Below are positions 18,971-27,500 of a stretch of 64,000 bases of DNA, one piece after another. How positions within the stretch are numbered: position 1 is the first letter of the stretch; the number at the start of each line of letters is the position of its first letter. The notes below the pieces were generated by a model that was not told where the DNA came from, made no database searches, and saw only the letters and a list, made by a program, of their open reading frames with translations. The DNA lies in assembly GCA_047291315.1 (NCBI GenBank), contig JBDPYZ010000001.1, positions 62,001-126,000 on the forward strand, written 5' to 3'. The position numbers and the translations under genes were made by a program. This DNA comes from Arsenophonus fragariae. GTDB lineage: Bacteria > Pseudomonadota > Gammaproteobacteria > Enterobacterales > Enterobacteriaceae.

Positions 18971-20206
18971 ATGGCTAAAAAGAGAAAAAAAAATTTTTTT
19001 TCCTGGCTAGAGTTAGGATCTGAAAATGAAGTGCAAAAACAAGAAACAGAGCAACAACCCGAACCGAGAGTTGAAGACAACTCTGAAGGGTTGTCGGACG
19101 TAATAGAGACATTACAGCAGTCTGCAAAAGTAGAAAAGGTGCAACCTCAACTAGCGAAAGAAAAAAGTAGTCAATTCCAAACAGCAGACGTTAAAGCTGC
19201 AGAAATTGTTACACTTAGTGAACAGACAGCTACTTTGCAAGGAATAGATGACCAGAAAAAAGCACCGCCGATACAACAGCAAAAAAAAACAGCAAAAGAG
19301 AATATCTTTTCACGGTTAAGACAGGGTTTATTAAAAACCCGGCAAAATATGGGAGTCGGTTTTGTTAGTTTTTTTCGCGGTAAAAAAATTGATGATGATC
19401 TATTCGATGAATTGGAAGAACAACTTTTAGTCGCTGATGTGGGGCTAGAAACAACACGAAAGATTATAGATAGTTTAACTACTCATGCTAATCGTAAAGA
19501 GTTGAATGATGCAGCGATGCTTTATAGCAAATTGCGCGAAGAGATGGCCAACATCTTATCTGGTGTCGATAAGCCATTGGTTATAGAAAATAAGCAACCT
19601 TATGTAATATTGATGGTTGGGGTTAATGGGGTCGGTAAAACCACAACCATCGGTAAGTTAGCACGTCAATATCAGCCAGAAGGTAAATCGGTAATGTTAG
19701 CTGCTGGAGATACCTTTAGGGCAGCTGCGGTTGAACAATTGCAAGTTTGGGGGGAGCGTAACAATATCCCCGTTGTTGCTCAACATACTGGCGCAGATCC
19801 TGCATCAGTTATTTTTGATGCCATTCAGTCGGCGAAAGCGAAAGGGGTCGACATATTGATTGCAGATACTGCCGGACGATTGCAAAACAAAGCTCATTTG
19901 ATGGATGAGTTGAAAAAAATTGTCAGAGTTATGCAAAAACTTGATCAACAAGCGCCTCATGAAGTGATGTTGACGTTGGATGCTAGTACTGGTCAAAATG
20001 CAATTAATCAAGCTAAAATTTTTCATGAGGCAGTGGGTTTAACCGGTATTATTTTAACTAAACTTGATGGTACAGCTAAAGGTGGCGTGATTTTTGCCAT
20101 TGCTGATCAGTTTAAGATCCCAATTCGTTATATCGGGATTGGTGAAGGCATTGATGATCTCCGGCCATTTGTAGCTAATGATTTCATCGAGGCGCTTTTT
20201 GTCTGA
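18971..20206 (+). CDS. ftsY: signal recognition particle receptor FtsY
   Basis: FtsY docks SRP–ribosome complexes at the inner membrane and, with Ffh, uses GTP to hand nascent membrane proteins to SecYEG. The 411-residue protein starts MAKKRKKNFFSWLELG, a basic, amphipathic membrane-binding start, followed by an acidic/glutamine-rich A domain (to about residue 110) that is shorter than in E. coli (497 residues in all). The NG domain is complete: GVNGVGKTTTIGKLA (G1), DTFRAAAVEQL, DTAGR (G3), TKLDGTAKGG (G4/G5 region). It heads the ftsYEX operon. Confidence 0.97.
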   Translation: MAKKRKKNFFSWLELGSENEVQKQETEQQPEPRVEDNSEGLSDVIETLQQSAKVEKVQPQLAKEKSSQFQTADVKAAEIVTLSEQTATLQGIDDQKKAPPIQQQKKTAKENIFSRLRQGLLKTRQNMGVGFVSFFRGKKIDDDLFDELEEQLLVADVGLETTRKIIDSLTTHANRKELNDAAMLYSKLREEMANILSGVDKPLVIENKQPYVILMVGVNGVGKTTTIGKLARQYQPEGKSVMLAAGDTFRAAAVEQLQVWGERNNIPVVAQHTGADPASVIFDAIQSAKAKGVDILIADTAGRLQNKAHLMDELKKIVRVMQKLDQQAPHEVMLTLDASTGQNAINQAKIFHEAVGLTGIILTKLDGTAKGGVIFAIADQFKIPIRYIGIGEGIDDLRPFVANDFIEALFV

Positions 20207-20220
20207 GAGGATTAATATTA

Positions 20221-20886
20221 ATGATTCGCTTTGAACATGTTAGTAAAGCTTATCGTGGTGGCAAGCAAGCACTCCAGGGCGTTGATTTCCATATTCATCC
20301 TGGAGAAATGGCATTTCTTACCGGTCATTCGGGAGCGGGAAAAACTACCTTATTAAAGTTAATTTGTGGTATTGAACGCCCAAGTACTGGCCATATTTGG
20401 TTTGGTGGTCATCACATTAGTCGCTTAAAAAAACGGGAAGTCCCTTTTTTACGGCGACAGATAGGTATGATCTTTCAAGATCACCATTTGTTATTTGATA
20501 GAAACGTTTATGATAATGTTTCTATGCCGCTAATTATTGTTGGTGCTAGCTCTGAGGATATTCGTCGTCGGGTTTCTGCTGCTCTAGATAAAGTGGATTT
20601 ACTTAATAGAGCGAAAAGTTATCCAATTCAATTATCAGGTGGGGAACAGCAGCGGATAGGTATAGCTCGTGCAATTGTTAATAAGCCCAGTGTATTGCTA
20701 GCAGATGAGCCAACGGGTAATTTGGATGGTGAATTATCTGAAGGTATCATGCGATTGTTTGAAGAATTCAATCGAGTTGGTGTAACAGTTTTGGTAGCCA
20801 CTCATGATCTTGAGCTTATTGAGCGTCGTCATTATTCTATTCTGACGTTAAATGAAGGAAGAATGATAGGAGGTCAAAATGACTAA
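20221..20886 (+). CDS. ftsE: cell-division ABC ATPase FtsE
   Basis: FtsE is the ATPase of the FtsEX complex, which couples Z-ring assembly to activation of septal amidases through EnvC. The 221-residue protein has Walker A GHSGAGKTTL (about residue 37), the Q-loop FQDHH, the signature LSGGEQQR and Walker B LLADEPTGNLD, then the H-loop ATHDLE. Length is as usual (222 in E. coli). It starts 15 bases after ftsY and overlaps ftsX by 8 bases, so the two are likely translationally coupled. It appears intact. Confidence 0.98.
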   Translation: MIRFEHVSKAYRGGKQALQGVDFHIHPGEMAFLTGHSGAGKTTLLKLICGIERPSTGHIWFGGHHISRLKKREVPFLRRQIGMIFQDHHLLFDRNVYDNVSMPLIIVGASSEDIRRRVSAALDKVDLLNRAKSYPIQLSGGEQQRIGIARAIVNKPSVLLADEPTGNLDGELSEGIMRLFEEFNRVGVTVLVATHDLELIERRHYSILTLNEGRMIGGQND

Positions 20887-21838
20887 AAAACCTATCCATA
20901 AAATAGTCAAAGCTAAGGCATTGAAAGGAGGGTGGCGAGAGCAATGGCGTTATGCTTGGCTAAATACATTAGCCGATATGTTACATCAGCCTTTGGCTAC
21001 GCTTTTGACGGTTGCTGTTATAGCGATCTCGATAGCGCTACCTAGTCTTTGTTATATTGTTTGGAAAAATGTTTCACAAGCGGCACAACAATGGTACCCT
21101 ACACCCCAATTAACGGTTTATTTGGATAAATCCTTGGATGAAAAAGGTGCTGAACAGACAGTAGCTGGACTTAGGAAATTAGATAGTGTTAAAAGTGTTA
21201 ATTACCTGTCGCGGGAAGAAGCTATGATTGAGTTTCGCAATTGGTCAGGATTTGGCACAGCATTGGATCTGTTGGAAGAAAACCCTTTACCAGCAGTAGC
21301 AATTATCACTCCTAAAATTGATTCTCAAAATTCACAATCATTGATGAATCTACGTAATAAAGTAAGTCAGTTAGCAGGAATTGAAGATGTTCGCATGGAC
21401 GATAGTTGGTTTACTCGTTTAGCCGTATTAACGGGTCTGATCGGACAGATTGCAATGGTGATTGGTATTTTAATGGTTATGGCTGTGTTTTTAGTGATAG
21501 GCAATAGTATAAGACTAAATATTTTTGCCCATAGAGATACGATTAATGTCATGAAGTTGATCGGGGCGACAGATGGTTTTATTATGCGTCCTTTTTTAAA
21601 CGGTGGTATTATACTGGGATTCTTTGGGGCTTTACTCTCATTAATATTTTCTGCATTATTGGTATGGCAACTGAGCGATATTGTTACACAGGTGGCGAGT
21701 GTATTTGGTACGACATTTCATATTCAAGGGTTTTTATGGGATGAGGTATTATTAATTATACTGGTTGCAGCGATGATTGGCTGGTTAGCGGCTTGGCTTG
21801 CTACAGCTCAACATTTAAGATGTTTCATGCCAGAGTGA
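20879..21838 (+). CDS. ftsX: cell-division membrane protein FtsX
   Basis: FtsX is the membrane partner of FtsE. The 319-residue protein has an N-terminal cytoplasmic tail rich in lysine and arginine, a first membrane helix at about 40–65, and a periplasmic loop of about 110 residues that in relatives contacts EnvC. Three further helices make up the C-terminal FtsX/MacB-like domain (TGLIGQIAMVIGILMVMAVF, LNGGIILGFFGALLSLIF, LLIILVAAMIGWLAAWL). Length is somewhat shorter than the E. coli protein (352), mostly at the N-terminus. The 8-base overlap with ftsE supports co-translation. Confidence 0.97.
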   Translation: MTKKPIHKIVKAKALKGGWREQWRYAWLNTLADMLHQPLATLLTVAVIAISIALPSLCYIVWKNVSQAAQQWYPTPQLTVYLDKSLDEKGAEQTVAGLRKLDSVKSVNYLSREEAMIEFRNWSGFGTALDLLEENPLPAVAIITPKIDSQNSQSLMNLRNKVSQLAGIEDVRMDDSWFTRLAVLTGLIGQIAMVIGILMVMAVFLVIGNSIRLNIFAHRDTINVMKLIGATDGFIMRPFLNGGIILGFFGALLSLIFSALLVWQLSDIVTQVASVFGTTFHIQGFLWDEVLLIILVAAMIGWLAAWLATAQHLRCFMPE

Positions 21839-22056
21839 CCCTTTTCAGCAGAAAAAGTGATTTGTGTAATCAATATTGAGCTTTTATGCTGTCAAAGCTA
21901 AAAGTTCAATGTAATTAAGTCAAAGCAATTTTCTTCGATACTAAGCAGTGGTAAACTATTCGATATCAGATTAATCGTTAAGCAATGGAATCTGCTCAAA
22001 TATAAACTTTTTATTTAGAACTAACTCTTAATTTATTGAATTTAAAGAGGATTTCA

Positions 22057-22911
22057 ATGACTAAAGATATGCAATCATTAGCATTAATTCCACAAGGTAG
22101 TATTGAAGCTTATGTGCGATCAGCTAATGCTTACCCGATGTTAACAGCAGAGGAAGAACAAAAATATGCAAAACGGCTGCATTATCATGGTGATTTAAAT
22201 GCAGCTAAACAGCTTATACTCTCTCATTTACGTTTTGTTATTCATATCGCCCGCAATTATTCAGGTTATGGGTTACCACAAGCGGATCTGATTCAAGAAG
22301 GTAATATTGGTCTAATGAAGGCTGTTCGTCGTTTTAATCCTGAAGTTGGCGTACGTTTAGTTTCATTTGCCGTTCATTGGATAAAAGCTGAAATTCATGA
22401 ATATGTATTGCGTAATTGGCGAATAGTCAAAGTTGCAACCACCAAAGCCCAACGTAAGCTTTTTTTCAATTTGCGTAAGAATAAGAAACGTATCGGCTGG
22501 TTTAATCAAAATGAAGTCGATATGGTCGCTAAGGAGCTAGGTGTAACCAGCAAGGATGTTCGAGAGATGGAATCTCGAATGGCTGCGCAAGATATGGCAT
22601 TCGACAATGACGATGATGATAGTGGTGAAAATACTACTATTGCACCTGTTTTATATCTACAGGATAAATCTTCTGATTTTGCTGATAGCATTGAGGAAGA
22701 TAATTGGGAAACCCATGCTACTGATAAATTAATGCAGGCGTTATTCGTCTTAGATGAGCGTAGTCAGGATATCATTCGTGCGCGCTGGCTCGATGACGAG
22801 AATAAAACCACTTTACAAGATTTAGCGGATAAATATAGTGTATCTGCTGAACGTGTTCGTCAATTGGAAAAAAATGCTATGAAAAAGCTTCGATTAGTGA
22901 TGGAAGCTTAA
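22057..22911 (+). CDS. rpoH: heat-shock sigma factor RpoH (sigma-32)
   Basis: RpoH directs RNA polymerase to heat-shock genes (chaperones, proteases). The 284-residue protein, equal to E. coli, has region 1.2/2 (AYVRSANAYPMLTAEEE, DLIQEGNIGLMKAVRRFNP), the diagnostic RpoH box QRKLFFNLRKN, and region 4 with the helix–turn–helix DLADKYSVSAERVRQLEK. The frame opens seven codons earlier at a TTG, but ATG 22057 has an AGAGGA ribosome site and matches relatives. Synteny after ftsX is conserved. In E. coli the mRNA start region folds as a thermosensor; I cannot judge that fold here. Confidence 0.98.
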   Translation: MTKDMQSLALIPQGSIEAYVRSANAYPMLTAEEEQKYAKRLHYHGDLNAAKQLILSHLRFVIHIARNYSGYGLPQADLIQEGNIGLMKAVRRFNPEVGVRLVSFAVHWIKAEIHEYVLRNWRIVKVATTKAQRKLFFNLRKNKKRIGWFNQNEVDMVAKELGVTSKDVREMESRMAAQDMAFDNDDDDSGENTTIAPVLYLQDKSSDFADSIEEDNWETHATDKLMQALFVLDERSQDIIRARWLDDENKTTLQDLADKYSVSAERVRQLEKNAMKKLRLVMEA

Positions 22912-23061
22912 AATAAGTCATATTAGCATGGTATAAAAATCTAGATGAAATTTTTGTTATTCAGCCAATTTAAAACTTGTTAATGACTATCAAAAAAGAG
23001 TTGTTGAAAGATAGAAAAATGATGGCAGGTTTATTTTGATTGTTAACTTGTTAAATAAAAA

Positions 23062-23094
23062 AAGTGCTTACCTGTAAGGTAAGCGCTTTTTTTG
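23062..23094. terminator. bidirectional terminator between rpoH and fis
   Basis: AGTGCTTACC and GGTAAGCGCT (23063–23087) pair as a stem with a short loop and one G·U pair. It is flanked by a run of A on the left and T on the right, so it can end transcripts from both convergent genes. Confidence 0.85.
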
Positions 23095-23106
23095 CATGCA
23101 TGAGTA

Positions 23107-23403
23107 TCAATTCATACCATATTTTTTCAATTTCTTACGTAGAGTTCCACGGTTGATGTTTAACATTAATGCGGCCCGGGTCTGATTTCCACGGGTATAT
23201 TGCATTACCATATCTAATAATGGTTTTTCCACTTCAGTCAATACTAATTCATATAAGTCATTGACATCCTGGTTATTAAGTTGAGCAAAATAGTTTTTCA
23301 GTGCTTGTTTAACTGAATCACGTAGTGGCTTTTGAGTGATTTTATCTTGTGAATTTACAGTAGCAACGGTTAGTACGTCAGAATTTCCGCGTTGTTCGAA
23401 CAT
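23107..23403 (-). CDS. fis: nucleoid protein Fis
   Basis: Fis bends DNA and activates rRNA and other growth-linked promoters. From the start at 23403 (MFEQRGNSDVLTVATVN) the product has 98 residues, the family length, with the Fis-type helix–turn–helix at the end (NQTRAALMLNINRGTLRKKLKKYGMN region). Eleven further in-frame codons upstream belong to the old end of dusB and are not used. The protein is nearly identical to that of other Enterobacterales. In relatives it is the second gene of the dusB–fis operon; here dusB is broken while fis is intact. Confidence 0.97.
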   Translation of the reverse strand: MFEQRGNSDVLTVATVNSQDKITQKPLRDSVKQALKNYFAQLNNQDVNDLYELVLTEVEKPLLDMVMQYTRGNQTRAALMLNINRGTLRKKLKKYGMN

Positions 23404-23436
23404 AGTTCTGTCAGCTCTTTTCTTTGATTTACGCAA

Positions 23437-24400
23437 AATTTTTCGAAATATGCCTCCAACACCTCCAGCTGTTCGCTGGCATCCTCTATGGCGTTGAATG
23501 AGCGCCGAAACTGGTCATCAGGTGCATGTGCTCTCTTAAGTACCAAGAGACATGCTTGCGTGCGATGCGGATTCCTTTGCCTGGACCGTAAAAGTCGTGC
23601 AGCTCCTTAACATGCGCTTGCATTAAGCACTGCACCTCAGCAATAGGCATTGGTGGCAGTAGCTCACCTGTTTCCAGGTAATGCTGGATTTCCCGAAAGA
23701 TCCACGGTCTTCCCTGAGCAGCTTTACCAATCATTAGGGTATCAGCCCCAGTGTAGTCAAGTACTGCTCTGGCTTTAAGCGGGTTAGTAATATCGCCATT
23801 AGCGATAATAGGAACATTTTGCTTAGCTGCTCGAATATTGTCATATTCAGCTACACCATTAAATAAGCAGGCACGAGTTCTACTATGAATAGTTATAGCT
23901 TGAATACCACAACGTTCGGTCAGTTGGGCTATTTTTATACAGTTCCGTTCTTCAGGTGACCAACCAGTGCAAACTTTTAATGTAACAGGAACATCAACCG
24001 CATTCACAACAGCTAATAGAATTTTTTCAATCAGCTCTGGATAGCGTAATAATGCTGAGCCCCTGCTAACTTACGATTCACTTTCTTGGCAGGACAACCC
24101 ATGTTGATATCGATGATCTGGCAACCACTTGCAACATTAATTCGTGCAGCTGCTGCCATTTCATAGGGATCACTACCTGCAATTTGCCTAGGACGAATGC
24201 TTAATTCATCACTATGGATCATTCTCAATCTAGATTTGTCCGTTTTCCAAGTATAGAGATTGGAAGACAGCATTTCCGAAACTGTCATACCAGCACCCAT
24301 TGAGTAACACAGTGACTGAAAAGGTCTATCGGTGATACCCGTCATTAGTGCTGCAATGAGACAGTTTTTTATCTGATATCGACCATAAACATAGGCGATA
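23437..24400 (-). pseudogene. dusB: tRNA-dihydrouridine synthase DusB, frameshifted
   Basis: DusB reduces uridine 17 in tRNAs with FMN and NADPH. The N-terminal half (about 24031–24400) has MTGITDRPFQSLCYSMGAG, GCQIIDINMGCPAKKVNRK, then loses frame just after KLAG. The remainder continues from about 24055 as ALLRYPELIEKIL, VDVPVTLKVCTGW, TIHSRTRACLFNG, PIIANGDI, DTLMIGKAAQGRPWIF. A second break follows VSWYLREH near 23520, after which DQFRRSFNAIEDASEQLE is read in another frame. A third small shift seems to affect the stop codon before fis. The initiation codon is also unclear. The catalytic cysteine (TRACLFNG) survives only in the pieces. Confidence 0.92.
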
Positions 24401-24740
24401 AAAGAAGACCATCCTGTGACTGCAAGGGCGCGTATATTACGCATTTTTTACGAGATATGAAAGGACAAACTTTGAGCAAATTGCTATTTCTTTGAAAAAT
24501 TTTATCTTGATTTTTTTTGATTACGAATAATATTCATAAAAATCAAGGTAATGAAAATTTCTGATTTGTTTTCAAATTTTGTTATTCTTTATCGCAAATT
24601 CCTTGTTAGGATAGATTATCTCTGTTGATTGTATAAAAATCAACCTTGACAATCATTTTTATTATGTTTATTCAAAAGATATATATTTTATATAAGCAAT
24701 AAAATTAATTAGGTTGATAGTCGCCATAATTTGGGGGTTT

Positions 24741-25667
24741 TTATAAAAATAGATTATGGGCAAAATTTTTATTACTGGGATTAATCTGTTTTTTTATCCC
24801 GGTTATTCTACACCATTCTTCTTTTTCTATTATCGGATCAATATTAAACTGTTGTTGATAAGCGGTTATAATTGCTTCAGCCTGACTGGCTAATATTCCA
24901 GATAGTCCAAGTAGACCATTTGGATTGGTTAACTCCCCGATTGCACCAGCTAATTTGCGTAAGGGGCTAGCTAAGATATTAGCAATAACAATATCCGCTT
25001 TTAGGTCTTCCGGTTGATCTTTTGCCAAATAAAGAACTAATTTATCGGCGACACTATTTTGTTCGGCGTTGTTATGGCTAGCAAGGATAGCTTGTGGATC
25101 GATATCAATACCAATGGCTTTTTTTGCGCCTAGTTTAAGTGCGGCAATGGCCAGTATGCCTGAGCCACAACCAAAATCGATAACCGTTTTATCTTTCAAA
25201 TTTAAGCTATCTAGCCACTCTAAACAGAGTGATGTGGTGGGGTGTGTGCCTGTACCAAACGCCAAGCCGGGATCCAAAATGACATTAACTGCATTGTGAT
25301 CGGGAGTGTCGCGCCAACTAGGACAAATCCATAACCTATGCCCAAAACGCATGGGATGGAAATTATCCATCCATTCACGTTCCCAATCTTTATCTTTTAT
25401 TTGTTCAATTTTATGAACAAAATTTTTACCTAATAGAGAGTAACTTTCAAGTTGACTAATAACCTGCTCCATATCGCTTTCAGCATCAAATAAACTAATA
25501 ACATCAGTATCTCTCCAAAGATGTGTTTCACCCGGTAAGGGTTCAAAAATAGGGTTGTCATGGCTATCCTGAAAGGTTACAGAAACCGCTCCGGCTTCCG
25601 TTAATAGGTTACTTAAGGCTTCTACATGCTCCGCTGTTGAATTCAGATGTATTTGTATCCAAGGCAT
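24741..25667 (-). CDS. prmA: ribosomal protein L11 methyltransferase PrmA
   Basis: PrmA trimethylates several amino groups of ribosomal protein L11. The 308-residue protein has an N-terminal L11-recognition domain (PWIQIHLNSTAEHVEALSN start) and a SAM-dependent Rossmann domain with VIDFGCGSGILAIAALKLGA and DPGLAFGTGTHPTT, plus the catalytic-region motif IVANILASPLRKL as read IVIANILASPL. E. coli PrmA has 293 residues and ends shortly after EEWCRITG; here about 15 extra residues follow that motif, probably from loss of the original stop. The gene heads the former prmA–dusB–fis order, with about 300 bases before dusB. Confidence 0.96.
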   Translation of the reverse strand: MPWIQIHLNSTAEHVEALSNLLTEAGAVSVTFQDSHDNPIFEPLPGETHLWRDTDVISLFDAESDMEQVISQLESYSLLGKNFVHKIEQIKDKDWEREWMDNFHPMRFGHRLWICPSWRDTPDHNAVNVILDPGLAFGTGTHPTTSLCLEWLDSLNLKDKTVIDFGCGSGILAIAALKLGAKKAIGIDIDPQAILASHNNAEQNSVADKLVLYLAKDQPEDLKADIVIANILASPLRKLAGAIGELTNPNGLLGLSGILASQAEAIITAYQQQFNIDPIIEKEEWCRITGIKKQINPSNKNFAHNLFL

Positions 25668-25693
25668 AAATATTCTCTTGAGATCGTGGATTA

Positions 25694-27142
25694 TTAGCTC
25701 ATTTTTATCGATGTAGATAATAATTTCTTTTCACCACCAAAATTACCAATTAAAAAAGCAATCAAACTCAATAATAGAGATGGTACGATGGGATGAAAAT
25801 TTAAAATTTTAACATCAAAGGTTGTGAATAATGTATAAGAGATGGCCCCGAGGATCATTGAACTTAATGCACCAAAACGATTTGCTCTCTCCCAATAAAG
25901 TCCGAGTATTAATGGCCAAAGAAAAACAGCTTGTAATCCACCAAAAGCCAGTAAATTTAACCAAATAATCATTTGCGGTGGATGCCAGGCGGCTAATAGT
26001 AATAAAACACCAAGAATGAGGGTAGAAGCGCTTGAGATCCATGTTAATTTTTTCTCTTTTTTTATCTCCTTTGGTGCAATATTTAAATATAAATCTTTTA
26101 TGATAGTTGATGAAGATTGGAGCAATTGTGAATTAATTGTTGACATAATGGCAGCCATCGGGGCTGCTAAGAAAATTCCTGCGGCGAACGGAGGTAAAAC
26201 TGTGATTATTAATGTTGGGATTACCTGATCCGGAATCGTTAAATCCGGTAAAATAGCTCGACTTAATGCACCAGCTAAGTGCATTCCTAACATTAAAATA
26301 ACCATCACAATGGTGCCGATAATGATCCCATGGTGCATAGCTTGGCTATTTTTATAGGAAATACAGCGGACAGCAGTATGTGGTAAGCCAATAACCCCAA
26401 AACAAACTAATACCCAGAAGGAAAACATAAATGGCATGCTAAAGATATCATCGGCACCTTGTGGCATAATCAGTTTTGGATCAATCGCTTTTAGTGTCTC
26501 TGTTGCTGTAGCTAGACCTCCTGCTTTGTGAATAGTAGCAACCAGTAGAATAATTGTTCCTAATAACATAACAAAGCCTTGTAAGGTGTCATTAAGGACA
26601 CTGGCTCTAAAACCACCAAATGCAGTGTAAAGTGCAATAGAGATGCCAAATATTAATAACCCTATTTCATAAGGGATGTTTGCCGTAGTTTCTAGTAGAC
26701 GAGCTCCGCCTATAAATTGAACCGTCATAGCACCGAAGAAAGCGACGAGCAAACTAATACTAGCAACCCATACTAGTAAATGGCTTTGAAAACGAGCATA
26801 CAGCATGTCATTAAGTGTTACCGCATGATAGCGACGCGCCAAGATGGCGAATTTTTTACCTAATACACCTAGCGATAGACAAATAGTAGGAACCTGAATT
26901 AAGGCAAGTAAAACCCAGCCAAAGCCATATTTATAAGCTGCTCCAGGACCACCTATGAAGGAGCTAGCACTGATGTAGGTTGCGGTGACTGTCATTGCTA
27001 AAACAACCCCGCCCATAGAGCGATTACCTAAAAAATATTCATGCAAAAACTCGCCTTTTTGACGTCGCTGACAGACATAAATAGGTAGTAAACAAACCAA
27101 TAATAGATAACCGATAAGTGGTAAGAGGATTTCAATTTGCAT
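25694..27142 (-). CDS. panF: sodium/pantothenate symporter PanF
   Basis: PanF imports pantothenate (vitamin B5) with sodium, feeding coenzyme A synthesis. The 482-residue protein belongs to the solute:sodium symporter family with about 13 membrane helices. Family stretches include ATYISASSFIGGPGAAYKYG, the LeuT-fold core VGLLIFGISIALYTAFGGFRAS-like segment at about residues 160–180, and AAPMAAIMSTINSQLLQSS with the sodium-site serine/threonine cluster. It overlaps the stop of yhdT by 11 bases and is followed by prmA, as in E. coli. Keeping it suggests dependence on outside pantothenate. Confidence 0.96.
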   Translation of the reverse strand: MQIEILLPLIGYLLLVCLLPIYVCQRRQKGEFLHEYFLGNRSMGGVVLAMTVTATYISASSFIGGPGAAYKYGFGWVLLALIQVPTICLSLGVLGKKFAILARRYHAVTLNDMLYARFQSHLLVWVASISLLVAFFGAMTVQFIGGARLLETTANIPYEIGLLIFGISIALYTAFGGFRASVLNDTLQGFVMLLGTIILLVATIHKAGGLATATETLKAIDPKLIMPQGADDIFSMPFMFSFWVLVCFGVIGLPHTAVRCISYKNSQAMHHGIIIGTIVMVILMLGMHLAGALSRAILPDLTIPDQVIPTLIITVLPPFAAGIFLAAPMAAIMSTINSQLLQSSSTIIKDLYLNIAPKEIKKEKKLTWISSASTLILGVLLLLAAWHPPQMIIWLNLLAFGGLQAVFLWPLILGLYWERANRFGALSSMILGAISYTLFTTFDVKILNFHPIVPSLLLSLIAFLIGNFGGEKKLLSTSIKMS

Positions 27143-27374
27143 CTTTATCCTCCAATGACATTTGTTTAAAAATAAATTTAACCATTAAGGTACAAAGTAA
27201 AATAAAAATCAGGGGTAAATATAAACATGAAAGTTCAAACCATAATGGTATCCCTGTTATTCCCACTCCCTCATTGGAGAAGTATGCGGTTATAATCCAA
27301 CTACATAAATAAGCAACGGTAAGAAAAACTGACCAACGAGCTTCTTTATTGGATTGAAGAAAACGTTTGTCCAT
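27132..27374 (-). CDS. yhdT: YhdT (DUF997) small membrane protein
   Basis: An 80-residue protein with two membrane helices (LTVAYLCSWIITAYF and LPLIFILLCTLMVKFIF) and the conserved middle GVGITGIPLWFELSCLY. It belongs to DUF997, always found just before panF. Its function is unknown, but position and the 11-base overlap suggest it helps PanF, in the way small subunits accompany other sodium symporters. That role is inference. The gene seems intact; an ATG at 27374 with a GGAGAA ribosome site is the natural start. Confidence 0.9.
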   Translation of the reverse strand: MDKRFLQSNKEARWSVFLTVAYLCSWIITAYFSNEGVGITGIPLWFELSCLYLPLIFILLCTLMVKFIFKQMSLEDKDAN

Positions 27375-27455
27375 TGGTTCTCCTGGTAGTGAAAAATTTA
27401 ATCTGAGGGTTTGTATGTTATTTAAAGATTATCTTCAGAAAAATTATCAAAAACA

Positions 27456-27474
27456 AGGGTACATTCAGTACCCT
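27456..27474 (-). terminator. terminator after accC
   Basis: AGGGTAC and GTACCCT form a perfect 7-base stem with a 5-base loop. On the minus strand it is followed by a T-rich tail (TGTTTTTGATAATTTTT). It lies between the accC stop and yhdT. Confidence 0.75.
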
Positions 27475-27500
27475 ATGCAATGAAAGGTGAATAGAAAAGT

